From Megascapheus bottae (taxonomy: Eukaryota > Chordata > Mammalia > Rodentia > Geomyidae): 64,000 nt of DNA. Below, one piece after another: positions 31,432-44,533 of the stretch. The position numbers and the translations under genes were made by a program. How positions within the stretch are numbered: the first letter of the stretch is position 1; the number at the start of each line of letters is the position of its first letter. Below the pieces are notes generated by a model, which was not told where the DNA came from, searched no databases, and was given only the letters and a program-made list of their open reading frames with translations. The DNA lies in the NCBI GenBank assembly GCA_024803745.1, contig JANJXV010000014.1, positions 3,209,001 through 3,273,000 on the forward strand, read 5' to 3'.

Positions 31432-34400
31432 CTTTTTAAAATAAATATTCAACCTGGGAAAACACACCTAAAGCCTAATTTTAGTCCAATCATATGAATA
31501 AACCTGTATTTTACCTAAGAAAAAAGCAGGAAAGATTTATGAACAAGCCTGACTTTCATATTTGTAGCTTATTTGTTCAGTCGACAGCATACACATTCAA
31601 AATTCTTCTGTACTGATCACTTACACATTAAATTATGTGCAGATCTGAAAGAATATACTTCCTGAAGACTAAGTTCCACAATGAGAACAATAGAGTGGTC
31701 TCAAGGAGTCGACCTCTTAATACATGTCTAACACGAAATCACTGTCGATCCACATGGACACTTCTGATGTCAAAGTAGTTTAAAGCCTTGTTTCACTCTC
31801 TCCTTCAATTCTTGCAAAGGGAGCCTAAAAGAGAGGCTTCTCTAATGCTTGCCTAGGAACTCAACTGTATTCACTTCTAAACAGTATGGGAAACATGTGT
31901 TACCCTGAATAAACAATGAGCTCATTCAAACCAGGCACAAGATCCTAGAGAACTCAAGCTATTATGACTAAAGAAATTAATTTAAAAAAATTTCAATGAC
32001 TTGGGAAAAGATAAGAACAGCCAGGAAAACTGAAAGTGCATTCGTGGCTCTGTAGAACTGGCAGAGTACACAAGTGAGAAATGTACTCTGAAACATTTAT
32101 TCCTAAAAAAGTTCCTGCTAGGAGAATAGATTTCTGTGTATTAGAGAAGTAAAATTCATAAAGAGAATGCAAAGTCATGACCTATTGATTTTAATCTTGA
32201 GCTTTAGATCCACCATAACTGATGGGGGGGAGGAGGGAGGGAGGAGTGTGAGATAACTACCCAATATTGGGAACAATGGTGTGTGTTACATAGCACCTGG
32301 AGAGCTCTAACTGATAGTGGCTCTCTGCTCTCTTCAATTCTCCATTGTTGAAATCCACAAGCCCTGGGAGAGAAGCCAGCACCACAACTAAGACATACAG
32401 AAAGCTTTACATGACAAATATCACATTTGTCTCAGTGATCATATGACACATCAGAGCATTGTTTCTCTAAGACCGAACAAGGAAAGCCTAAGTTTTTAGA
32501 CATGAGAGAATAAATTTTGATACGCAAGGTTAAAAAGGTCACAGAATTTGCTTTTTTTTTTGAAGGTCTATGGGCATTTACTGCTAGTCTTAAGTTAAAG
32601 GATGGTTGATTACTACAAATGTAAAATTGTAAACTGATATGGAAAAGAAGGAACAGAGAAGTCATTATCATCACTTCTTTGCCTCGGGCTAAGATCAAGT
32701 GGAAAAGTCAGTAGCCAATACAAAGCAGCTGATGTCCCATAAACTCAAATCCAGGACAGGATCCTCTGGACTCAACCCAACTATTACCCATGTTGGCCTA
32801 AGAATTTATGCTCTAAGAAAATATCTTCATGGGAAATGAGCAGATTCAAACGAAATTTAAATACTACAGAAAAGAAAATGCTGCATTTAATGTTCCATGA
32901 TTCAATGTTATGAAACAGCTGAATCAAAATGCTGTCAAGGTATGTATATGCATTGGGGGACAGGAGAAAGTCTACAAGACAAAGCTCTACAGCTTCCTGT
33001 ATTTTCCCATTCTAGCATTTCAGTCACTCTTGTAAGTAAAAGAATTATAATTAAGGGTTCTTTCCTGTTCTACTTTAAACCATATATTCCTTACTAGATT
33101 TCTGAGAAGATAAAGCATAACTTGTATCAATATAACATTTCATATGATTGAAGGAGCAATGAGTTAATTATCTATTTTTACAAGAACAAAATGAAAACCC
33201 GAGTCTGTACACTTAGTACCTACTATCTATTCATTTTTTAATTGATTTTGTTGCTCTTTTGTTCTAAGCAACAAATATTGCCACTCCCTTTTATAAAGCA
33301 AGTCTATTCCACAAAAATTGGCTCAAATTTTACTGAAATCAAGCAATGGAAAGGACTGTTAATAACACTAACCTATTTGTTGTATAAACTTTTACTGTGA
33401 AATCCATTTTCACATTTACTAGCTTCTTTAAAACTCTTTAGAAACTAGCTGACCACTGAAAATGGAGATAATATTTTTGCTCTTGCAAACAACAGAGTCA
33501 ATGTCCATGTTTTTTCTTTAAACTGTAATTATTTATATATGGTAGGGGAGACAGAAAGAAAACAAAGGACTGGGTGATAATAAAAAGCAATAGTTAAGGT
33601 GGACAGGGAGCAAATGCAGGGAATTCACTTCAGGAGGCCTTGATCTTTGGTAAATGAGAGGTGTAAATGACAGAGTATCTTTTAGGTCCCGATGGGAGAA
33701 AAAACAGCTTAGAATAGCCACTAGGGAACCCAGATAGAAATTAACTACAAATATCCAAACAGCAGTAACTGCCTCATTTCTCCCTTGTCTTGCCTAGGAC
33801 TTCCTTGATTTTTCTCCTTTTCATAAAAGTTTGAAATACCTAGCCTCTGATGTATTGTGGGGTATGTGTGTGTGTGTCTGTGTGTGTGTGTTTCTGTTTG
33901 CTGAGATGAGGACAATGTAAATCTTGGTCATGTTGAAAAATGATCCACTAAATATCTCCTCTGAATTATTTTAAACCTTGACCAAATTAGTGTGAGAGTC
34001 ACTTAGTTAATATACAGAAACAACTGAGGACAATTATTTTAAGACGCAAAGTAGTATAGAAGTAAATGCAAATGGTTTAGGAAAGCATAAGAAGTAGAAA
34101 GTTAGGTCTAGGGTTATAAAGTCATTTGAAAAGTTTGTTATTAGAGGAATGCACCACTTATAAGTTCATTTGTTTGAGAACAAACATATTACCATATTTA
34201 CATATTTACATATTACCATCCCAAAGATTTCAATTTTATAGAAAGCACATGTGAGGGTAATGGAATATGCTTGTTTATTCTTATTTATCTAAGGCAAGAA
34301 ATGAGTTCTAATACTCTCTCTGTATTATCTTAATGAGGCACTACTAATTACTTAAAAGCACAAACAAACCTAACATGAAGGAAAACCCAAGAGGAATTTA

Positions 34401-34740
34401 AGTGTCTCTAAAATGTAATGTGAATTCTCATTTCCCTAAGTAATGCAAATATCTCAAAGAACACAATAATATGGTTTTAAAGCAAGTGAAGGAAAAGCCT
34501 AATCCAGCAGTCTCATCATTTTAGTTGTGTTCCCACAGCTGTGCAAAACTAGATTTCCACATCTTTTACCAATATAGGAAAAAGATTTCAAGCTACAAAA
34601 TTGTGTAGGAAACAGAATACCTAAAATTAGTCCTAAAGGAGTGTTGAGTCTCAGAAAACAATATTCTAAAGTACAGCACTTCGGTGTATAGAGTACTTGG
34701 AAATAAGATTGGAAAATCTCAGGCACAACCTCCAAACACG
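31432..34740. other. 3.3 kb without a recognised SINE or L1
   Basis: AT-rich single-copy DNA. It holds a G-rich run at 32223-32246 and a TG repeat at 33864-33890. No exon was recognised. Confidence 0.4.
33864..33890. repeat. (TG)n microsatellite, interrupted
   Basis: About 13 TG units broken once by TC. Confidence 0.95.
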
Positions 34741-34744
34741 CTTG

Positions 34745-34858
34745 CCTAGCTTAATAGTACACACCTATGATACAAGTTGTGGCTGAAGGATCCAGAATTC
34801 AAAGCCAGCCTAGGCTACATATAGAGACTCCATCAAACAAACAAACAAATAAATGATG
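34745..34858 (+). mobile_element. B1/7SL-type SINE
   Basis: Motifs are gcttaatagtacacacctat, attcaaagccagcctaggct, acatatagagactccatc and a caaacaaacaaataaatgaa tail. The region between the promoter and the core is shortened. Confidence 0.75.
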
Positions 34859-34859
34859 A

Positions 34860-37800
34860 ATGAATGAGGAGGAAGTACCAAGTTCTCACTGACCTTCTCT
34901 TGCCTCCCCCTTCCTGTTTCTTGTTCATCTCAATCTCTGGAAACCCAATCTCCAGGTTTTTGCTGGAAGTTTTCTTATCTGCCTAAAGAAAAGTCCTCCA
35001 AAAGGATATGCAATCATCGTAAATCCCCATGGAACTTCAGCAAGCAGGGAAGATTAACTGTACCTCAGAAGAGACTTAAAGTCAACACCATAGACTGCCA
35101 TAGACCATCAACTATCAGGGGCCTGCTCAATACAACTTTTATTACCTGAGTGCTCACCCATACACTTCTTCCCTATCTCTGCTTCTAAATTGTGACTACC
35201 TCTTCCAGATAAGTTCCAATATCAGAACCAGTGTAATCCTCAATCATCAGATTCATTTGAGTCTTGTGTTTTGTGTTAGATATGCTTATAATTAAAATGG
35301 CTCAAACCTCAGAAGAAAGTTTATTGTAACCTATAGAAACATTTCTTAGCAAAAGTTTACTTTTTTGTAATGACTACAAAGTTAGACTTAAATAAATTAT
35401 CTATAGCAATACGTAGGTTATTTCAACAACTGGATGATACTAGCAGCATTTTCGGCAGCCTCATGTCCTTCTTGATCTTTTCTTGATCATAAAAATTAAT
35501 ATTAAGCAACTGAATGGCTGAATTTAAAATCAATAAAACATTTTTACTTTAGTTGAAGATATCATGAATTCCTATTTTATATCACAGGTATATAGTATAA
35601 GCACAGAGTGCAGAGAAGATTACAAAATAAAATTCTATTGTAACAGTCTAAACGTATAAAAAGTACTACATAGAATATTTTTCAGGTATCATAAATGAAG
35701 CACAGCTTTAACTAAATCTGGTATTTTAATTTGATGAGACTCTTGGAGCTATCTTAATGTAAATGCAGGGCCATAAGTTCTCTTGCTAAAGAAACAAGTC
35801 CTTTGACTCTTCCAACAAAGCATTCTTGGTCAGTTTCAGAAAGTAGTAGCCCCGTTAGAAATTTCAGATTTTTAAACCAAAACTTCAGAGCAAGACCCAT
35901 TTTGGCACTCTTGCATTTACATTGCAGATTGCTAACTAGGAAATAATCTATTTCATGTCTAATGCTCCATCCTTTGAAAGAGGCAATACTTCTGGTGTAC
36001 TCTTAAGTGTGTAAGTCTAGGAACACTTCACACTCAGCTAGACTCACTTCTGCAGGGGGGAGACCTGCCTTCACTGACAGTGAAGGTGATAACTGTCATC
36101 CACACAACCAATCCACACACACCCAGAGTCTGCTGGAGCCTGGGCCAGGACGTTAGGACCATCTGCACCACCTACCATGAGTGAAACTTAGAAACAACCT
36201 TCTGATCCCACAAAAGTACGTCATGACTTGCCATGTATTTTGCCCTCAAACTAGTAAGAGTCCTCTACAAATTGCTGTGACTTCTTGCACCTACCAGAAT
36301 GAGTGCTCAACCTCCCAGACAAGTCTTACAGCACAGGTCTTTAAAAGCCCTACTAAAAACTTTTTAAAAAATAATGACTGTCTTGTTAGAACATACTAAC
36401 TACAATGTAATATTTAATAATCCTTACTTAACAAGCCTCATGTGCTATAGTTTCCTCAGAGTGATAGAGCACTCCTTTAAGGACACAATAAATTAACCCT
36501 ATGTCAGTAAAACAAGGGATTTCTAATCCTGAGAAACTGCAAATAAAGAAATACTGAATGAGTCACAGCTTTTGTGATTAGAACATTACCAAATGTAATT
36601 TCATATTCTAGAGTGAGGATTGGATATATGTAAATAACATTTCAGGGAGATTACCTAAAGGTAGCATAAAAATTTTTGAGAAATGAAAACGTATTATTCT
36701 TCTCAACTTCGCCAAATAACCCTACACTCACAATTGTCAAAATGAAATATAACTACATGTAAGATGAAACTGAGCTCCCTGGAAGACTAAATTCTGCCAG
36801 CACAAGTTTCCAGAAACATGGTTAAAATCTTTTTTTTTTCCTCCTGAGATTAAGAGCGGAAAGGTTTCTTCTCCTATTTTTCTGCATGACAGGGTCTTTA
36901 CAGATTATAAACAGACACGGGGGATCATTCTAAAAGTCTTGGAGAAAAACAGCATTTTGAAGCCTGTCTGGTAACGTATGTCATGACCTCATATGCAGCT
37001 GGCCTGTTCTCCATGCTTATTACTACCGGGATGACCTTAGTTCTGCATTTCCCTCCTGTTGCTATTCCCAAATGTTTGCATTTTTCCTCAGTCCCAGCAT
37101 TTCCCAAACTATACTCTGCAAAACATTAGAGACCCAGGAGACAGTAAATGGATATTTCTGTCAAATAAATTTGGAAACTATTTCATGGGCTATCTCTTCT
37201 CAGAAATTACAAAATATAGTTTGGGGCTGTACACGAAAATCCTTGAAAAACAGGCTGATGAGGTGGGTTTTATTATAGGAGGAATATGAAAAGTGTCAAG
37301 GTTTTAAGCTGGGGAGCAATCAAAGGAATTTCTATCATGAAGAATGCCTAGGATTCTGGAAAAAAAAGGAGTATTGACCAGCAAAAGTAAAGAAATTGCC
37401 AAAGTAATCCTGACACGCCAGGGTTCAGTACAGTTCAGTACCTGTTGAAATAGAGAGGAGAATATGTTCAACAATCTTGCAGAGAATGAGAAGTGAGAAC
37501 TGACTTGAAGAAAAAACAGGAGATGAAGATGGCCTAGATGCTTTCTGGTCATTCTCTTAGTAAAATTTAATCAAAGTCAGAGGCAAAATGAAAAGCTAGA
37601 GACATGAGGAAAATGATAACAGTTAAGTGTCTTATGGATAACAGGAAAGTGAGCTGCCTGTTAAGTCCAATAACAGCTTCATATCATTCCTAGTACCCTT
37701 CTGATCTATCCAGGATACTATCTTTTCCTCCTCTCAATACCTCATGACATTTTTTGTACTTATATGTGACATTTTTATTACATTATTAGTACTATTTATA

Positions 37801-38020
37801 TGCTTACTTTTTCTATTAGATTTTAACTAACTGGTTAGGGGAAAAACAATTATCTTATTCAGCCTCTATTGCCTTTCATAAAACATGCCATATAGCAGGC
37901 ATTTCAAACATACATTCAAACTGAATATATATAGATATATGCCATTAGAGATCTACACCCTACTTTAGAAACCTCTTTTCTTATCCCTGGTCCTGGTCAT
38001 ATACTTTTTTTTTTATCAAA
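34860..38020. other. 3.2 kb largely without a recognised repeat
   Basis: Single-copy AT-rich DNA. At 37,095-37,195 the string tttcccaaactatactctgc with ataaatttggaaac near its end resembles a small hAT-type MER element, at low confidence. Confidence 0.35.
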
Positions 38021-38260
38021 GTTTAGTCAACTTTTTGTTAATCCATTCAAGTTTTTCACTGCTACAATCAAATGGGTAGCAGAGTGACCCTCCATGAATA
38101 TTAATTTGGGCTCACAGTTTCAGTACATGGTCAGCTGGTTCCACTACTAAAGTCCTGAGGCAAGGCAGAAGAACATCTCTGGAGGAGAGGGTGGAGTGGA
38201 ACAGAAATACTCACCACCTGGTCACCAGGAAATAGACGACATCTGTACAGATAGGCTTCT
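38020..38260. mobile_element. Possible old interspersed repeat, unclassified
   Basis: The text tttgggctcacagtttcagt, catggtcagctggttccact, gtcctgaggcaaggcagaag and gtcaccaggaaatag resembles a dispersed repeat familiar from several mammals, but I cannot name the family. Confidence 0.3.
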
Positions 38261-39440
38261 TCCTCTTTCCTCTTTTATACCATGTAGAGCTCTGTCTATG
38301 AGATGGACAGGTTGATCTACCACCTTAGTGAATCCTGTCTGGAACCACCTTCACAGACATATCCAGAGTGTGTTCTACTAATCTCCTAGGCATTTCTCAA
38401 TCTAATCAAGTTTACAGTCAAGATTAGCCTTCACAGTTCTTCGTAGGACAGATAAGTTCTTTATTTCTATAGTGTATTTCTTAATTTGGTACTTTGGCTC
38501 TTTTAACACGATATGCTTAGTATAGGTTATCTGTGTTTGATTTTTGCTCATCTGTTTACTTGTTCTGATATTTATGTTTACCCAGTGCTCTCTGAGTTTC
38601 TGTTTCTATAGTTTTCTGACTTTAAGCCTGGAAGTTACCTTCAAATATTTTTCTACTAATTTGTATTCTTATTTCTATTCCATTTATAGGAAAGTTATTC
38701 TTTGCTAAGTGCTCCACATTTCTCTGATGATTTATTCTACTTATTATTTTCTCTTGCATTTCAAAGGAGACATGCTAGAATGGGAAAACAATGAGATAAA
38801 GAGGCATTTAGTGTGAGGATTTATATTCAGCTGTGTGACCCTGTGTTCAATGTTGGTCATAGCTATATGTACTGAATTCCTCCCATATCCTTTTTGTCAG
38901 CCCTCTTGATTTTGGGCTTTTTAGGACTCTTCTTCAGAAGGATATATGCATAACAGTTCTTTCAGTTATAGTTCTGCTTTTACTATTCTGGAGGCCCATT
39001 GGTATGGTGGTAAAGTGAAGCTATAGAGAAGCAGTCTATAATCTCTGATCAAATCTCTGTTGATGAGTGGCCCAATATGTTTATGAGTGTTTCCTCCTAT
39101 GTAGCTTTTCTCCCAGGCTTTAGAGTAGGTAACAAGGAACCAGAGAGGTAAGACTAATGTCCTACTTCAATGCTCTAAGATAAGACTCTGATAGAATCTT
39201 TCTCTCTGAAGGGGATAATACAGAGCCTTTTATGGAAAAGGCTCTGGGTAAATTTTGGGATGATTACCCAATCACACCTCTGGTAAGATCCATAAAGGTA
39301 TCATTTATACACCTTTGCTGTAAGAATATTGCCAAGTATTATAGACAAAACCCATGGACAGTGGAGTGAGAGTACAGAAATCTATCACCTAATGCATATG
39401 CAGTCACTAGGAATGTATAAGAATTGTCAACTAGGTGTTT
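38261..39440. other. Single-copy AT-rich DNA
   Basis: No firmly recognised element. A short stretch near 38,850 (cagctgtgtgaccctgtg) is faintly MIR-like. Confidence 0.35.
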
Positions 39441-39445
39441 CTACC

Positions 39446-39530
39446 AAGGGCTAGGGCATAGCCCACAAATGATACATCAGCATCCTCGCCAAGAACAAGG
39501 CCCTGAATTCAGTCCCAAGACCACCATAAA
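39446..39530 (+). mobile_element. ID monomer, old
   Basis: The region agggctagggcatagcccac, then aaggccctgaattcagtccc, then an A-rich tail at 39527-39548 follows the ID pattern. Confidence 0.6.
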
Positions 39531-39549
39531 AAAATAAAATAAAAAAAGA

Positions 39550-41430
39550 ACGCCTTTTAGTTTTACATTCTAGCATTGGTTTCTCCAATTGGCTGACATG
39601 GTCTGGATGCCCCCAATTTTTTTGAGATTACGGTGTCGTGGTTTGCCCATAACCTCAAGTGCTTAGCAGGCCCCCAAAATGCCACTGAATAGGACTTTTT
39701 TTGTAGTTTCTCCAAATGTCTTATTGTGAGGGTGGAAATGAATATGTCTATTGTAATGAACTGTTTCAGTATCCACTTTCTAATCACAATATGGGATTAA
39801 AACACTTGCACAAGTCTTTCAGATGCCCAATCTCAAAAACCAGTAAAGGGAGAAACTATGTGATCAGCGCACATTAAATTGTGTCAGGGACTCACAGCAG
39901 CGTAAGTACATTATATCAGGTCAATCTCTTCCTAAGAGAGCTAAAGCATACAGCAGGATATCACAATCTCATCCATTTATTTTTCTTACATTCCACTCTA
40001 GCTTTCCAGACAATCTTGACTTTTCCATTTTCTTGACTGCTTCAAGTAATAGATATCATCCATGCAATTCTCCACATAGCTAAGAAATACATTGAAGAAG
40101 TAATCACAAATGGAGAATTAAAACTAAGAGAGAAAGTAGCATGACTGACATTAAGGTTTGGGGAAAAACTAGTCTCAATCTAAACAAAAATCAAATTTTT
40201 TTCATCAATTTATTTTCTGAAAGCTTTCATTGACCACACTGGATTTTGTTATTAAAACATACCTCCAGAAACCATACACAGTGCTTGATTTTCCCTCCAT
40301 CCACCTATTACTCAAACAGAAATAAATCTAATGGGACCAAAGGAACTTTGAAAAACTAAACATCCTTAAATCTTATTATATGAATAGTGAACTATATTCA
40401 GGTTTTAGTTCTTGATTCCAAAACTAATAAAATTACAGCAAAATGTTAAATGCATCCACAGATCTCAGAGGATAACAGATCATAAAACTCCCACAGATTT
40501 GGCAAGGTGGCAGTCACTGACAGAAGGAGAAAAGATATATAAATATATGCTAAATTTCACATTCCCTACCTTAAAAAAACTGAGCTCTACACAAAACAGT
40601 ATTTAAATATAAAATATTTTTCTATTTTAACAAATATGCAATATTAAAAAGTGCTATAGTTATGTAGCATTTATATTCCCTACTATGGGAAAAATGTTTT
40701 AGTTAATTTAAAAAGTATAGTTAAAAGTTGTTGTAAACTTAAACTTCAATTTGAATGGAAAGCCTTATGAAATGCATTAACAAAACATAACAAAATAAAA
40801 TTAATTAGTATTTGGATCCTTCAGATTTATTATTATCATAATTACCACCCCACGCTGAAGCATTATCTTGCCCTCAGTAATTACAGAATAAAAACAGCAC
40901 AGTTAGACATAGCCTACTTCACATTACAGTATTCTCAAGTCTCTAACCCTGTAATACAAAACAAATTAACAGTGTTATATTATATTTTATCTGTTATACA
41001 ATAGAAACCCTACTACATTTTTAAGATAATTAAAAGATTAAACAAGAATGTGTAGAAAACAATCTAGCTGTGCTAATAAAAAATACAATCAAACATCCCT
41101 TATTTTTCAAATCATGGTACCCCATATATCAGAATAACCAATATAACTGTTTTGATGATCATTGATGAATACACTGCAGTTTATTAAACTATTTTTTGGA
41201 ATCAAATACTACAAACTTTCAGTATTCTAAAGTAAGTATTTTTATTTATTGTCTTTGCTACAATACATAATTTTTATTTTAAGGTAATGTATCAGAAACC
41301 TTGTTTAATAGGGACATAACTAAGAATAAATTCATTAATAAACTTTTAAATACGTGATATTTAAGGCAACATAAATGAGTGAAGAGATTCTATTGCTATA
41401 CGGTAATGAGTAAACACCACTCCATATAAT
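39550..41430. other. AT-rich DNA, no firm call
   Basis: No SINE recognised. The very A/T-rich part from 40.58 kb on may belong to the ancient L1 that becomes recognisable at 41.44 kb. Confidence 0.3.
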
Positions 41431-41744
41431 TATGGGAAGTCAATTTTTGCCATACAGCTCTATAGACTCAATATAATCGCAACTTAAAATTCCCAAGAAT
41501 TTCTGTTGAAATTAACTGGCTCTAAAATGTACATAAAAATGGTCTTTTGTCAAGAATAAATAAGAAAATCTTGAAAAACAAAGAGTAACCTTTTTAAGAT
41601 ATGAAAAGCTGCAAAGTCAGCATTAACACTGTATGATAGAACAAAGAAAATGGACAAAAATAAAATTAAGACAAATTAGAGAATCTAGAAGATGATGCAC
41701 CATATATAAATATATGAAGGTCACTTAGAATAAAAGTTATACTT

Positions 41745-41947
41745 CGAGCTAGGAGTTTGGACTCGTGGTAGAGTGCTTGCCTATCATGCACAAAGACCCA
41801 GGTTCGATTCATCCATACCACATACATAGAAAAAGCCAAAAGTGGTACAGTGACTCCAGTGGCAGAGCTCTAGCCTTGAGAAAGCCCAAGGACAGTGCTC
41901 AGGCCCTGAGTTCAAGCTCCAAGACTGGCCAAAAAAAATTTCTTTTT
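41745..41947 (+). mobile_element. ID-like SINE with target-site duplication
   Basis: Full-length: gctaggagtttggactcgtg, caggttcgattcatccatac (B box), cagtggcagagctctagcct and caagctccaagactggcc. Duplication aagttatactt at 41734-41744 and 41948-41958. Confidence 0.95.
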
Positions 41948-41979
41948 AAGTTATACTTGATGGTAATAGGGATATGAAC

Positions 41980-42199
41980 TTTTTTTCCTGTGAGTCCTGG
42001 GACTTGAACTCAGGGGTTTGGGTGCTGAGCCACTTTCTGTCAAGGTTATCATTCTATCACTTAAGCCACAGCAACACTTCCAGCTTTTTCTGAGTAGTTT
42101 GTTGGTGGTCTCACAGACTTTCCTGCCTTGGTTGGCTTTGAGCCATGATCTTCAGATCTCAGCCTCCCAAGTAGCTAGGCACTGGTGGCTCTTGCCTGA
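41980..42199 (-). mobile_element. B1-ID composite (4D-type) SINE
   Basis: Inverted copy with gtcctgggacttgaactcag, cacttaagccacagcaacac, ggttggctttgagccatgat, cttcagatctcagcctccca and gtagctaggcactggtggct. It lies 22 bp after the second duplication of the previous SINE. Confidence 0.88.
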
Positions 42200-42430
42200 A
42201 ATAAACCTTTTAATAAAAGTATTACAACAACTATATAACATATGGAAATAACTAAAACTGACTTCACATTAGGGGAAAAATCATCTTCAGGTGAACTTCA
42301 GGGCCTTAATGTGAACATAGCCAAAGTTATACAGTATTTAGAATATATAAGGATATCTTCATGAGCTTAAAATAAGGAAAATAGTTATAAACTAACATGC
42401 AAAAACACTAACTATAAAAAACGAATTTAT

Positions 42431-42626
42431 AGCTGGGAGCGGTAGCTCACACCTGTAATCATAGCTCCTCAGGAGGCTGAGATCTGAGAATCAAAGTTCA
42501 AAAGAACCTGAGACTCTTATCTCCAATTAACCTCCAGAAAATGGGAAGTGGGGCTTGGCTCAAGGGTAGCGAGGTAGCCTAGAGCTGAAGAGCTGAGGGA
42601 GAATGACCAGGCCAAGTTTAAGAAAA
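42431..42626 (+). mobile_element. B1-ID composite (4D-type) SINE
   Basis: Motifs are agctgggagcggtagctcac, aggctgagatctgagaatca, cttatctccaattaacctcc, ggcttggctcaagggtagcg and gctgaagagctgagggagaa, with an A-rich end. Confidence 0.92.
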
Positions 42627-42796
42627 AAAGTAATTGATAAATGTGACTCAGTTACACAGAGAAAAAAAGTCTAAGTAAAAGAAGTTATGGTGACCTATAC
42701 ACACAAGTATCTATGTGTTAATCATACAAACTAATCCTAAGAGAAGACAACCCCAGTAAGAGGAAAAAAAAGAAATGAGCAAGGACTGTGCTTTGC

Positions 42797-43126
42797 TGTC
42801 GGGGTCCTTCGTCCCCGTTCCCCCGGAAAGTCCCCGGTCCCCCGGAAAAACACACCCGACCAGGCCAAGCCGTGAGAGGAAGGGGCCCAATGTCCTCCCA
42901 CACCCGACCTTCTTACTCCGGAGCACGAACAGACACGCCACGCAGCTTCATCAAGGCAGGAAGATCTCTCTCTCTTTCTCTCTATTCCCTAAATCCCTCC
43001 TCCTTACATTGGGTGAGGGAACCTATCAGTAAACAAGATGGACAGGACAAAGAGATCCACGTGTTTTATCCCTACTACAAGCCTTAGCAGAAAGTTATTA
43101 GACATGGCGTTACTGGGCCTCCAACA
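42797..43126 (-). mobile_element. Solo LTR of a class II (ERVK/IAP-like) endogenous retrovirus
   Basis: Read on the minus strand it begins TGTTGGAGGCCC and ends CCCCGACA, the terminal pattern of rodent class II ERV LTRs. It is 330 bp. The 6 bp flanks ctttgc (42791-42796) and ctttac (43127-43132) differ at one base and fit the 6 bp duplication of that class. It is far more GC- and CpG-rich than its surroundings, mainly at 42797-42950. No gag, pol or env sequence adjoins it, so it is probably the product of LTR-LTR recombination. Frames of 61-99 codons across it are not genes. Confidence 0.8.
42813..42843 (-). promoter_or_regulatory. NF-kB motif in a G-quadruplex-type run within the LTR
   Basis: The plus strand ggaaagtccc at 42825-42834 is a consensus kappa-B site (GGGACTTTCC on the minus strand). 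Four G runs of 4-5 on the minus strand (42813-42816, 42820-42824, 42832-42835, 42839-42843) with loops of 3, 7 and 3 fit the quadruplex rule. Function is not shown. Confidence 0.5.
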
Positions 43127-43132
43127 CTTTAC

Positions 43133-44440
43133 AATAAGCAAAACTTAAATGTAAGGCATATTATTTAGGAATTCCTGAAAGAATTGAAAAACAGTTTCAT
43201 TAAAATATATGTAAAAAAAATGAAGTGATTGCCACTAAACTCAGGATAAGAGCAAACTCCATGAATGAGACTTCTGAGGCAATCACAATATTCTGCTTCT
43301 TGACATAGCAGACAATCGGTTACCAAGCATTCATTTTATACTTGATCATTATTATATAACAAGCAATCAGTTAATATACTTTGGTATATGGTAATCACTT
43401 TATATATTTTGGAGTATGCATTATCATTTACAAAGGCAAAAAATAACCTTTCTTCAATTTTGTGAAAAAATTCAGATTAGATAGTGACCATTTTCCAGCT
43501 CATCCAAGCTACATAGCCTAAAGATTCTCCTTACAATATATCTTCTACATTCAGGATTGTGGGCCCAAATTCAGACTGACCATTACAGTTAGAAATATTA
43601 ATATACAGTACAATATATTTCTTTCTCTAGGCAAAACCCCTTGAGAGAGTAGCACTGGTGTGGATATTAGGACCTAAGATTTAGATATGAGTAAACTGGA
43701 GAAGGAATTCAATCAGCTCTACTAATCCCTCTGTGAGGTTAATGAGAAAGTCTTCCTGGGTGAGCTTGCTTCCTTGACTCTCAGCTTTCTCGTTCAATTT
43801 TTAAAAAAGGATTATGCCTTAATAAAAGCATAAGTATCAAGTTTTCTCTCCCTGGGCAATATGCTTTTGTAACATGAACATTTGAAAAATACTCCATGAG
43901 CCTGGCTAGCCTATTAACTCTCTGTGTGATTTTGAGCAATCCAGAGAAATACAGAAGTATGGATTATCTCTGGATAGCTACTCAAGGAAAGTGACAATCT
44001 GCTTCATTATCTCAAATAGCATGAAGAGTGAAATTAGGAGGGCAACCAGGAAATTATGAACATCACTAAACCTTGAATTTCAAAGTAAATATTTCCCATC
44101 ATATATATTGTAGGGTCATATAGCATTATAGTAGCCAAATGACTTAAAGAGGATAGACTATACAGAGGGCCATCACCTCTGAGCACAGAAGAAATTGAAA
44201 GGGAAGGAATCTGAGGTTTTCCCTCAGATACTTATCAGGTTAATGATTGACTACAAATTAGTGAGACTAATCTGGAGGAAATACATACGGTTTTTACATC
44301 TTTCTGTCTGTCTATCTACACATTATTTTTAGTTCAATAGTCTTAATACTGCCTTAACAATAAGTCTAGTACATGAAAATCCAGCACTACACCTGAAATG
44401 AGTTTAAATGATCACTTAGTGAAAAGAATATAAATAAATA
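43133..44440. other. AT-rich DNA, no firm call
   Basis: No SINE recognised. A short ctctctgtgtgattttgagc at 43,920 is faintly MIR-like. Confidence 0.35.
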
Positions 44441-44452
44441 ATTTCTCTTGAT

Positions 44453-44495
44453 TCCTGTCCTACGGCTTGAACTCATGGCCTGGGCATTGGCCCTG

Positions 44496-44533
<38 letters not shown>

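Larger units (their letters stand above)
41440..42790 (+). mobile_element. Ancient L1 ORF2 (L1M-like), interrupted
   Basis: Pieces between the SINEs follow old L1 ORF2 order on the plus strand: tagactcaatataatcgcaa and ctctaaaatgtacataaaaa (41.46-41.54 kb), ggacaaaaataaaattaaga (41.65 kb), gagcttaaaataaggaaaat (42.36 kb), aaaaagtaattgataaatgt (42.63 kb) and agacaaccccagtaagagg (42.74 kb). Three SINEs and an LTR lie inside or at its edge. Frame is lost. Confidence 0.65.

Noticed and set aside
42711..43087. Overlapping frames of 61-99 codons on both strands as a small gene
   Set aside because: They fall on the GC-rich solo LTR, whose lack of stops reflects composition.
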